64,000 nucleotides of DNA from contig NMRB01000177.1 of assembly GCA_002633025.1 (NCBI GenBank), positions 120,251 through 184,250 on the forward strand, in the 5' to 3' direction. The notes under the pieces are model-generated. The model was given only the letters and a program-made list of their open reading frames with translations. It did not search any database and was not told the DNA's origin. Positions 51,370 through 62,200 of this stretch are shown here, one piece after another; positions within the stretch are counted from its first letter, which is position 1, and each line of letters opens with the position of its first letter. Source of the stretch: Notospermus geniculatus (lineage: Eukaryota; Nemertea; Pilidiophora; Heteronemertea; Lineidae). Both the position numbers and the translations under genes were made by a program.

Positions 51370-54300
51370 TCATACGGTCTTCGTCTTTTTCGCCTTCTGC
51401 GGCGCCTTCTTCTTCTTCTCCTCGTCCTCCTTTTCTTTCTTCTGTTGCTTGCTCTTCACCTCAGCTTCGGCTAAAAGAGGAAAGAACTGCCATGGTTGAA
51501 GAAAAGCAAAATGACAGAAATGCTGGTGCTGCCATCTCGGAGTATGGAGACGAACTACCGCCCCGAACACGGATCGCGGGATGGGGACGGGACAGGTGAA
51601 GCACAACACGGGACTGGTGTCCACGGACCGGTGTAACGCTTCCTAGTGCTTCCCATATTCCAGAGTTTCCAGTACAATAGACAGCTAGAGAGACCACTTT
51701 TCAAATGGGGGATCAACACAAGTTTTAAAATACATTACAAAAATATGAAAAAGTTTAAATGAAGCTGTAACGCCGTCACATTATTATTATGTGTTGGAAA
51801 GGAAGCTCTCAGTGAATTCCAATGCATATCTTTGTGGCAATGTTTTCTGTAGTTCATGATTTGTTAGGTTTAACACTTTCAATGAAATTTCCCCTGGCTG
51901 TGACAACATACTACTCAAAAAAAGTTAAGGATCACTTGTAATTTTGTGTACAACTTTTTCATATGGCGGATTTTACAGCTGAAAATGGTATAACTGTCCT
52001 GAATGACATGAAACACACTGTGATGAATTACATACAGATGTATGTCGTACGTTTCAGTTGTTGCATAACGTGTTCTGAAGCCTTGACATGCTTGAGCAAT
52101 GCCTGAAACAGAATCATGAGTTATGAGAAAAGTGGTCCTTGACTTTTTTTGAGAGTAGTGTATTTCGCCAATCTCTGGTACTCACAGCAAACTCCTGTCA
52201 CTACGTATTTCAGATAGTGCGGTAACTCCTTGAAGTCATTTGGATGAAACACATGCACCTCTTTGGGTTCACTTGCCATTAGCTTGAGTTCGTCGACGTC
52301 TATTACCCCTGGTTTGCCTATCCCAACAGCAAGCATAGCAGTGTCCTTCAGCTTGTGGAGTTTTTTGACGATGGACTGGAAATTAAAGGGAAGTGATCAC
52401 AATACTATCTTATATTTCAATGTGGAAATTAAATGGAACTGATCACAATACTATCTTATATTTCAATGTGGAAATTAAAGGGAACTGATCACAATACTAT
52501 CTTATACTTCAATGTGGAAATTAAATGGAACTGATCACAATACTATCTTATATTTCAATGTGGAAATTAAAGGGAACTGATCACAATACTATCTTATATT
52601 TCAATGTGGAAATTAAAGGGAACTGATCACAATACTATCTTATACTTCAATGTGGATATCAAATTCACGTCGAAGATAGGAACGCAGCAGTGACGCCATT
52701 ACATCGAGTGAGCCTCTACAAGAGTGATTTAGAGGTTGGGGCGAGATTATTTCAACACAAAGTCATCTGAAACAACACGACAGCCACGATTGTTCCGCGG
52801 ATCTCCGAGTGGTTGGCATTTCACGTGAGAACGCCCTCTAATGTCATGATTTAAAGTCATCTGTGGAATTCCACACGATGATTGGGCAACAGCTGTCTTT
52901 CAGACAACCAAGAAATCAATCAAATTGAAATGTGGTAAAACAATCAAAGTCTTAATTAGTAAATGAATGGATTTAAGAGTAAATATTTACATAGCCCATT
53001 GATTATCAATTAATTGCCCAATTATCAAAGTAATGATATTTGCTTTGAAGAATGGTATTTGTTTATTGACCAGGCGGTGGGAAATCAATCCCGCCCACAT
53101 GTTACTTCTTGCCGCCAAGCTGCCAGTCTCATTAGGCCCTTTTCCAGATGACGACTAACAACACTGACCTTAACATTGTCCGTGGCTTTCCCGTCCGTCA
53201 GCACCACTAAGGTCGCGGTTACACCCTTCCTCACTTTCGGCAACATCTTTTTCCATGCTAAGTATAGTGCGTATCCCGTCTTGGTGTCCCCTTTGGTATA
53301 TTTCAGATCCTTCATCGCCTTTACCAAGCTCTTTCGATCATCGTGATCGCCTAGATTGAATATAATTTTTGTTCTCTGCCACGAAGAAAACTGGAGCAAT
53401 GCAACCTGAAACATGATGAAACAGAGCGTTTCTCATCACCAATAGAAAACCAATAGAAAAGGAATGCTCTCATTGATCGATTAATGGCGAATATTCGCCA
53501 ACCTCTCAGCGATTGGTTAATCGGCATCATCTTCTGCGCCGGTGAAGCAGAATTAGCCGTATCTGATTGGACGAGGGTCTACTCGACGACGCTTTTCGCT
53601 TCAAGACGTCGACTTGTACATTTTTTTTTGTAAATGTAATCTCCTAAATGTTAGAGAGAGGGTCCTCATAGACTTGTGTGCTTACTCGAATGCCATTTTT
53701 TCCTATGACCTTAAACGCCTTCGTCACGTTGAGCATAAAATCTTTGATTTCGTTGAAATTCTCCAAACCAAGGCTTGTGGAACTGTCAACAAGGAATATC
53801 ACATCAGCTTTGTACTTCTGGTGACATCCTGTGGGATAAAAACATTCTTAATCGCGAGGGTGTCAAATAATAAAGACCCTGACTTCCACCAATAACTTGT
53901 GTCCCAAGACCACCAACTATCGGCCTTCGTCTCATCCTGAGAAACGTAGGCCATATTCATCGTTACGACGGTCTCGCCATCTTGGATTTCGTGCAAACTG
54001 CACATGCGCAGTTATATCTGGTGGGCATATTTGTATCTCTTGACCAATCACATGCGTTGGTTTGCCCACCAGATAAGTGCGCGCGCACAAAATCTTCGTA
54101 GAAACCAAGATGGCCGGGCCCGCCGTGGAAACGTCCGACCACTCCCACCAATGAGACAAGTTCGAGACTAGGAGAAAGACGCGCGCATTCGCGTGATTCA
54201 GGTATGACTTCATGCGAGTTCTCATTGGATTGATATTTCCAAAGTCTAACTGCACTTACGTCGGATGCGTTGAATTTCGACGCATGACCTTTTCTTCAAC

Positions 54301-56381
54301 GCCGGGACTTTCGTTTTGAGGCCAGTCCAGCTTTCCACGTAGACAACATCTTTGGGCGATCCCGTCAACCGTAGGAGAGCCGCCTTGTTTACACTCCGCC
54401 CGATCCCTACGAGCAGCGTAAAGAGGTTTTGTTCTTTCTTCAGCAGTTTTATTTCCTTACGGGCGAGGGGCTCGTCGGTCGCCCAGCCGTCGGTCAGGAC
54501 GATAACGACGTGGGGGACAGTGGCACGATACCCGTTTCCTGCTTTCAGGAGATTGGTACGGACATACCTGAAAGGCATCGAATGATAAAGCTTCCTATTA
54601 AAAATCCTTTCAAGACTAAAATCCTGGAATTTCGTCCTAGCGTTGTTGCCAAAGAACATCGCCAAATGGTAATGTAAGGTTTTGTCTCAAAGGGGGAGTC
54701 ACCCCTTGCAGGAATAAGAAGAGGAATCTGAACAGTGAGACCAGAGCGTCAAGACGGGAGTGGCCAGCTCTTGGTGCCGAAACTATGAGGCCTACACTAG
54801 AAATAGACCTGTCTGTGACCCTACAGTCGCACCTGGGTGATATTATATAGTACGTATATTTATCGTATCAAAGAATGTATACATGTAATTCTAAAACCAC
54901 TATCCTCATTCGCCTCAAGAAAAGGTTTCACCCCATAATGAATGCGACTGGAATTCTTCTGCAGCGAGGCAGCTGCTGGCGAAACGGTGCGAACTTCCGT
55001 ACTTAATTGAATTCTGGCAAATGTTTGGCTTCAAAAAGTGGCAATCCTAACTTGAAAGACTCACTCAATCAATTCTGCTGTCCTAAACCGAAAACGTGTA
55101 GGCCTACCCCTCAATAAAGTTAGTGCGGTCAGATGGTGGAGTGGATGAAGTGGCACTCATTGGCACGTGTTTTTCACGGAGCGCATTTCCAACTCAAAAC
55201 AAGCAAGGTTGAATTGGAAACCGATTTCTCGCCTGTGGTCCATACAACTAAATGAAATAACGACCATATACCCTGAATCTAAAGCAGATCTGCTCTGACC
55301 ACTGCCATCATCCACCGCCAACACAAGTCAGTCATGCTAATTTCATCACGGGAGTGTGACTGCCCGAACAGGAAGGCGGAAAATGTTTCGTTTGGAAGCA
55401 GCGAAGGGAAGCAACATCTGAGAACATCAGGGGTTCTTAGTGCTCGCTCCCTTCGTCACCGTGACGAAGGGAGCGAGCACAAAGAACCCCTGATGTTCTC
55501 AGGATGGGAAGCAATGGCGTTTTCGCGTTCGTCGTCGCGCTCCTGTACGGAGCAACCGTTGTCAGCACTTACCTGAGTGCATTGCCCAAGTGTGTCAGTC
55601 CTCTAACGTAAGTCAGGTTGGTCAGTGCGTTCTCAAAATCTTCAGGGTTATCGTACTTGTTGAAAGGGATGTTCAACACGACTTTGGTCGAGAACATCAT
55701 CAAACCGACCTGTAAACGAATTTTCAGCCCATTAGGATACGACATGGTGTCGCAAGGGTTTTTGGCCATAAGAAGAAGAAGAAAATGATCTTGTGAGTGG
55801 AAAATTTTACCTACCTGGATTTTGTCGCGACCAAGTGAATGGAATGTCGTGTTGACCTCCGTTTTTATGATGGCCATGATGAAACTACGCATGGCGTCAA
55901 ATTTCTCCATCGTGATGCTCGTGGATGCGTCAATCACGAATAAGATGTCGCTCTTCGTCTCACTACACTCTGTGTCGTAAGAAAAACGTATTCTTAGCAG
56001 AGAAGGGGAATCATGGGGGAGTGCAGCGGCAGGCAGGTAAAACAAGGCGTCCTCAAAACAAAACAGCACAGCACCTGAGCTTCGGACGCTTCTTTTCTCG
56101 GAGACTTTAAATTGTCTCGCGCAGTCAGCCGTTTTGTTCCGCAGTGTTGCTTTGCGGTTCCCCAGATTCGCAATAGCGGCCAGGGAGACTACGTCACATG
56201 GCCCCCACCCGCGTTCAAATCGAAAATCCTACGACTGCGCGCGCTCACCTTCCTTTGGTCCTGCGATGGTGTCTTCCGTGACATCCTTCAAATCCGTCCG
56301 CTCTGATGCGGTGGCACTGAAATCAACGAATCCGACAATCATTAGAACAACCACCAAAAGGTGACAACACAACCTACGCAT
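51370..56381 (-). CDS. Secreted protein with two VWA domains and a Lys/Glu-rich tail (8 exons, complete)
   Basis: Exons in transcript order are 56249-56381, 55815-55969, 55573-55709, 54260-54567, 53686-53828, 53169-53405, 52186-52375 and 51370-51470. All introns are GT-AG and the phases (1,0,2,1,0,0,1) join into one 467-residue frame. Residues 1-26 are a signal peptide with a leucine/valine core. VWA1 spans about 52-232 and VWA2 about 253-430. Both keep the metal-binding MIDAS set: D-A-S-T-S at 58-62 with L-T-D-G (D168), and D-S-S-T-S at 259-263 with L-T-D-G (D363). Sequons N-T-T, N-L-T and N-V-T suggest glycosylation. The last 32 residues are almost all K, E, A and Q. Each VWA domain opens with a phase-1 intron followed by a phase-0 intron at the same place, which points to internal duplication. 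The layout resembles matrilin or collagen-VI-like VWA proteins, so a matrix adhesion role is an inference. A poly(A) signal lies 74 bases downstream. Confidence 0.9.
51909..52162. mobile_element. Tc1/mariner-like MITE beside a splice donor
   Basis: The left end TACTACTCAAAAAAAGTTAA and the right end, GACTTTTTTTGAGAGTAGTG then TA, are inverted repeats of about 28 bases with few mismatches. TA at each side fits a Tc1/mariner target. It lies in the last intron of the VWA gene, and its right edge is 23 bases from the GTGAGT donor of the exon at 52186-52375. It has no coding capacity. Confidence 0.7.
52376..52661. repeat. 46-bp minisatellite at an intron 3' splice site, about six copies
   Basis: Units start at about 52381, 52427, 52473, 52519, 52565 and 52611 and contain GGAACTGATCACAATAC and ATTTCAATGTGGAAATTAAA. 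Variants alternate (AAAGGG or AAATGG; TATATTTC or TATACTTC). The first unit directly adjoins the acceptor of the VWA exon at 52186-52375, so its polypyrimidine tract is the transcript-sense version of the repeat. The other units read TTTCCAC where the true acceptor reads TTTCCAG. Confidence 0.95.
53976..54114. repeat. 139-bp imperfect inverted repeat in a VWA-gene intron
   Basis: The left arm starts GCCATCTTGG and includes TATCTGGTGGGCA. The right arm mirrors both, TGCCCACCAGATA and CCAAGATGGC. The arms pair with several gaps. It may be an old foldback transposon. It underlies two minus-strand frames that are not exons. Confidence 0.65.
55418..55502. repeat. 85-bp near-perfect palindrome in a VWA-gene intron
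   Basis: Two 42-base arms around a single central C (55460) match with about one mismatch. The left arm holds GAGAACATCAGGGGTTCTTA and GTGCTCGCTCCCTTCGTCAC. There is essentially no loop, so the DNA could extrude a cruciform or, in pre-mRNA, form a long hairpin. It lies 71 bases past the acceptor side of the exon at 55573-55709, within the following intron. Confidence 0.9.
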
Positions 56382-56959
56382 TTTCAATCCTTAAAAAGTT
56401 TCAGGACCAGTAAAGGAGTCTTGTTATCTGGGCTGAAAAATCGGTTGTTCCTTCTGCCACTTCAAGCAAATACATAAATATACTACCACCCGACCACGTG
56501 ACAGCAGCTGCAAATGACGGTCGCACCGGGGCAATTGACACTGGTGTGACATGCAACCAAATTCATAATTGATTTGACACCATATGAAAGGTACAGTCGT
56601 TATATTTAATTGCCTACTAAAAAACCCAAAAAAGTCGATTGAGTACACTCCAGTTGCGGAGTCTTCTGCCAACTTCGGAAGCTACAGGTTCCTGCCCTAT
56701 GGTTCTATTCGACCAAAAGAGACAGCTGGACTCCGAAAGCGCTCCCTCCGTTCGCTCCTTCGTCCGAAGTAAGAACTCAACCTAGTAGTGCTGAAGGGGT
56801 TATTGTCGTCCTGGGTACACATAAAGTGTACCCAGGTTCGATGTCGTCAAGTGAAACTGTACCCTGGGTCCACTTTCGTGTTACAAACTGTACCCAGGTT
56901 CTGATTTGGAGACCTAGGGACGAGCTCATTCTCAAGATTTCGTGGGATACGTGAATTAG
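56382..56959 (-). promoter_or_regulatory. Upstream region of the VWA gene
   Basis: This region lies directly 5' of the VWA start codon. It has E-boxes CACGTG (56495) and CAGCTG (56505), and on the minus strand an AT-rich TATATTTATG about 90 bases before the ATG that could act as a TATA element. These are short motifs and the promoter assignment is inferred from position. Confidence 0.35.
56810..56836. repeat. Perfect 11-bp-stem hairpin with GTACCCAGG repeats
   Basis: CCTGGGTACAC and GTGTACCCAGG are separated by ATAAA. Further copies of TGTACCC-GG follow near 56863 and 56900. The cluster sits about 430-520 bases upstream of the VWA start codon. Confidence 0.85.
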
Positions 56960-57238
56960 CAGGGCCGGATCCAGGGTTTAGAAATACGGGGGGCACAACC
57001 CTGAGGGCAAGCCCTCAGTTGGCGCTTACCGCAGGTCCGCGCACATGAAGGGGGGTCCGGGGGGCCTCCCCCGGGAAAATTTGAAAAAATCAAAGCTCTG
57101 AGATGCGATTTCCCAGCATCTTAGACATGAAATAATAGACGATTTTCAAAAAATGCAGTAAAAAAATCATTGCCCCTCAAAAAATAGGGGGGGGGGGCAC
57201 ATGCCCCATGTGCCCCCCCCCCCCTGGATCCGGGCCTG
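56960..57238. mobile_element. 279-bp hAT-like MITE with 5-bp target duplication
   Basis: The left end is CAGGGCCGGATCCAGGG and the right end is CCCTGGATCCGGGCCTG, an inverted repeat with one mismatch. ATTAG flanks it exactly on both sides (56955-56959 and 57239-57243). The interior has GC-rich poly-G and poly-C arms around GCACATGCCCCATGTGC. Its terminus and 5-bp duplication agree with the element at 11410-11549, so both probably belong to one superfamily. Confidence 0.85.
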
Positions 57239-59225
57239 ATTAGCGTATGTTGGTTCCAGGATCCTGTTGCTATGACCTTGGAGGAATTACTAGTATACTG
57301 ACAGGAGGAACAGCGAGCTAATTGCCCCTCTATAATCCCTTTTTCACACCTCCCCAAACAATCGAACACACAGGCCCGCAGTGTTTGCCCAGCAAGTTAT
57401 GACACATGATNCACACGTATTGCTGATGATAGAGGTACACGTATAACGCAAAGAAACAGACACAATCTCACAAAACAAGGCATGCATTAACTTAATTAAA
57501 GATAATCTCTAAATAAATAAGTAAAAATTAATACCTAGATATCTAATGAAAACTAATGGCTGCATACTTTACTAAATAATTAGTTGACAATTAAACTAGA
57601 TTAAAGTAATTTGATTGTTTCTGGCAGTAAAATGACTGAAAAAAGAGGATATCCTGAATATCTGCGAATTGACCCCACAACCTCTGACACACCAATTACA
57701 CTTTTAGTCTCACCAAAGCTTGAATGATAATTTTACATGGTGAAAACAAACAGGCAAGGGTACCAAGTAGGATTGAAACATAAGTATTGCCCTTATGAAC
57801 ACTTGGATAACAGTAACAAGTACAGGCCTATGAAATAATTGAAAAACAAAGACTTCCACAGGCAAGATTAGGTATAGAAGCAACATGAAGTAATTGGTAA
57901 GGTTAAATCAAAAGGTGATAATTCTTAATATACCAAAGATCTGAAATCAATGAATCGGGTATGTCAGTCAAGTACATGCAAAAGGAATGTTACGAAAGAA
58001 AGAGCTTAAATTCTGAGTATCACATTAGAGTTTGATTAGAAAACACTTGGAGCAATTGTCAAGTATAATTCCTCCAAGGAAAACAAAGAAACTTGAGTAA
58101 ATTTCTTGCTATAGATGATAAGTATATGATTATATAACAAAGCATTTAGCTTGGGAATGTAGTAGTACAAGTAGTTTGCTTGAGAATGTACGACAGTGCA
58201 AGTAGGGTACATCATGACATTCTAGTGCACTGTCCTAGATAGTTTTCAAGTAAACGGAATGTGGCATAATGCACTACAGTGCGTATAGCTTTTGGAATGT
58301 GGCATGTAGGTACAGTAAATTTACAGTGCATATAATAAATAGTACGCTGGAATGTGTATAGTACAATTTACAGTGGAATAGTGTGCATCACAGGGACACA
58401 GTATGCATTGGGCACTCAGTTTAGGATACATTTCTGACCCAGCATGCAGAGAAAAGAAAATTTTGCAAAACTCATGTCTTACAAAGTAGACAACATTGAA
58501 ATAAACAACCAACTCTTTTTCAAGAAGATGAAATATACCATACCGAGGCTAGGTATATTTCAAAACACACGAACAATAAACGACCCCAACTGAGTAAACT
58601 CACGGAGTAAAGTCAAAACCTTCATACATTTTGGCAAGTAAAACATTCAAATAAATGTAATATCTTTCTAAAATTAAAATCAGCAGATAAAAATGAACTG
58701 TATTCCAACATTATCGGTGATGATTATAAAGGGAATATCTCCCTTCAAAAACAATAATTTTCTTACAAACTTTGCTACAATAATCATGGTGGGATATAAT
58801 GAGACATGCAACTGCTCCAGAGGTATACTTCCAAAACGATTTAGAGTGTCCCTCTAGTATATTGGAATTCATTACATGTACCGTACACTGAATACATGAT
58901 TCAAACATTACAAGGCGATACTCAATTCTGATATTTCCTCATCACATTCACACGAAGCACTTGGAGGCTTCCATGAATGCAGACAAAATGGCTTAACTAG
59001 ATGGTCACTCTATTTTAGCATACAATTTATCCTGGATTTTTGTCATGTTGTCAATTAGGTGTGACAATCTCAGATTAAACTTTTCATGAAATGTGTTTCT
59101 CTCATTCGGAAAGGAAACATACAGTTTCGTAAAAGGGAACATACAGTTTCGTAAAAGGGACATCAAATTTCAGAGTTTACAGACAGTCATGAGGAACTTT
59201 CAGGGTTACAATCTGAATCAGGTTT
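57239..59225. other. Intergenic stretch / possible 3' UTR of the PH-actin gene
   Basis: This 2 kb AT-rich region lies between the PH-actin stop codon and the MITE upstream of the VWA gene. I find no clear AATAAA on the minus strand, so the 3' UTR end is not placed. At 58.1-58.4 kb the motifs GAATGTGGCA and ACAGTGCA recur irregularly. A single N lies at 57411. Confidence 0.45.
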
Positions 59226-62200
59226 TCAGAACGACTGCAGCCTTCTCATGCAGTCCTGGGGGTTGCTTCTCCACTCCTTGAGAGTAATGCACGATTGTTC
59301 AAACCCTTCAAGACCAGCCTGGACACAAGCACCGATGTAGGCAGCATGATAGCGGTGGGGTGAGGCATGAACCTGTCCGAGGGAGAAAACGAGAACACTA
59401 TTAGATACTGCCATCGTTGTAAGCTTATCTGCAAAGGAGGTTCCACTGTACTAAGTAAGAATGACAGAAAGTAGATCGAGGCAGAAGTCCTCTATAGAAC
59501 TTTTCACTCACTATAGCAAATTCAGACTCTGAATCTTACCTCAACAACACAAGATTTTGGCACCAGGGTCTCTAGGAGAGTTTTCAGCCGCTCAGGAAAG
59601 CCAGGGAGCATTGTGGTGCCACCACTCAAGTAGATACTCCTGTAGAATAAAGATTTGACATTGAGTGCCATCTGTTGTCACTATCTCAAACTAATACCAT
59701 GGTGACAACAGATTTATGGCAAAGGAAATATCCATTCCAATATCCAAAGCCGATATTTGTTCAAGGCATGGACTGCCATCTGTGGTTAATAACACTAACT
59801 ATGGGAGAGGAATGATTTCTGGTACTTTCAGCCAACTGCAACCTAATCTCATTGATTTGTACAAAGACATCGAGGTTTTCTATAAAACTAAGAAAATGCA
59901 GAAAACGTGACAAATTTCATAAATACCTGCACATTTCCCTCCTTGAGTCCATGGGGCAGTCTTGGATAGCTTTGTTGACAACTTTGTGTAAGAATGGTGT
60001 GTCCTGCCCGAATAGTTCGGTATCAAACAACCCTTCTGCAGCACGAAAACGTCCACTGTCACATGTCAGTTCACTGAAAAGAGAACTAAACCCTTAGCAA
60101 CTCTTAGACTGAGCAGGAACTGCCCTCTAGTGGTCATGAAGACAACTGATGCCCATGGAGGTCTGATTCAACAACTTTTATCAAACTTACGTGAATGTAT
60201 CCTCAGGTAGTTCATACTTAGTCAAATCGATATGTTCCACAAATGATTCACGTTCCCTGAAACATTTTTCATTATCCGCTTGAAAATTCTGACTGACGTA
60301 GCACGCCCTCTCTAGGGCAAGTCTTGTCAACAGCCTCTCCACGTCGGTGTGAAAACGGAACTTGTGTTCAGCTAAGTTTTGATTGAGCAATTCGGTGATT
60401 GCTACAGCACCATAGGGTTGTCTGCTGATGCCAGCTGTCATAAGGAAGCCTAAAATAAACAGAGGATTAAATGGTAGGATGTCCTTAATTTCAATAAACC
60501 ACAGATTAGACGAAATGTTAATGGTATCTCAACTAGCTGAGAACACGAAATTGTTCCAGATAAGATGTACCTACCATCAATGACAGGTACAACATCACAC
60601 CTCTCGCCAATATCCACGACTATTCCTGAGGTCACGCTGTAAGAGTACAATGCCATGATCGGCTGGTAGAAAATGCTGATTGCTTTGAGCTGGTACTCTT
60701 CCAGCAAGCTGTCCAGTAGGTTCGACACCGTCTTGGCACTTAGGTTGAACGGGGTGCACAGGAGAAGCTGAAAACAGGACAGAAACGGATCAAATCAGAG
60801 TCAGGCCCAAAAATAAAGAGAAGACAACCATGACAACAGGAATGAACTGGAGGTGCTAAAGAAAACTCCACACATATTTCCCGCAATCGGCAAGGAACAA
60901 AGCCACTTACATGGTACATAGAAGGGTGTCGCTTGAGTTCATTGAAGACTTTTTTCACTAGCCCTGGAAGAATTTCTTTGTCCAAATTAACCTGTAAAGA
61001 GGAAAAAGAACAAATTTAGATGACTTCAGATTGATACAAGTTGCATTCCATACTGCTGAGTATGTTACAGGTCACCTCATGGATTAGGAATCAGTCAACC
61101 TGTGGATTAGGAATCAGTCGTCTTATGGTCTGCAAGTCTTAGGGTGGCTTTCTGAACACTGAGCTGTTCCTAACATTACCTTGTCAACATGAGGTGACTT
61201 CCGTAGAGGGTACATCAAATTTGACTGACTTCTTATCTCTGGTTGGAAGGCCTCAGCACCGAAGAATTTCTCCCCAGTTGTCTTGTTAATAGCTACCACT
61301 GCAGGGAAGAACACTTGAGGAAGGGAGGCTGCAAGGAAAAGGATGATAATACAAGACTAGTTATGGAGCAAAGGTGACCAACGTATCTGAGTTTAGATGG
61401 CTTGAGCTGTGTAACACAGCAGCACTGCAGCAGTTAAGGAAAAGATTGCAGTAGTTTACAAATTGATGCAAATAGAAAACAAGTGACCCCACACCTCCAT
61501 TTCAGGTCTTATCATTTCAAGTAGAACTACTCACGCTCCATGCCCAGCACACCGCCCCTGACCGAACATCCTCCTATGTCAATAATCACAACTTTCTGAA
61601 AGAGAAAAATGAAATATATCTCATGTTCGTGATTTTCTCATTACCGGTATTACAACAGTAGTAAGTTAGCAAATGATTGCTATCACGATCATAACTTCAG
61701 AAATAGGTTGGAGAGGGAATTGAACCCTCTATCTCAGAAGGGACCTGCGCCAATGCTCCACTAAGCCACTCCAATAGGACTAGTAATGACAAATTCGGGC
61801 ATCTAACATGAAGAACACGAAACTTCACATTTATGGTCTCACCGATACTCACCTTGCGGAAGTGCTGCTTCGGGTTCAGAGCTGGTTTCACATATCGTGA
61901 CAACGGGCTGCCGGCAACTTGGGAGTTCAGCGCAACCATCCAGTCTTGGTGCTCACGGTCTGTGGGACATCTCAGTAAACAGTAGTGTCCACGCTGAAAT
62001 GTGTGGGAATACTAGTTAGAGCGTTATGAAGCTGGAGAGGACAGGGGCATGAGTAATTCACAAAACAAGATAGAGTGGATGATACTGTATTTTTTTCAAG
62101 ACAATTCAGGAGGCTTAGTTTCACAGTTTGACCCTTTCCGAACCTCTTACCCCATCATCTATTCCAATCATCCTATTCTCTGCATCCTCTACTGAGCCTC

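Noticed and set aside
53932-54255. 107-codon minus-strand ORF inside a VWA-gene intron
   Set aside because: It runs over an inverted repeat between two exons that already join in frame, so it is intronic.
55334-55576. Forward ORF over the 85-bp palindrome
   Set aside because: It lies antisense to an intron and ends in the opposite strand of a VWA exon; it is a shadow.
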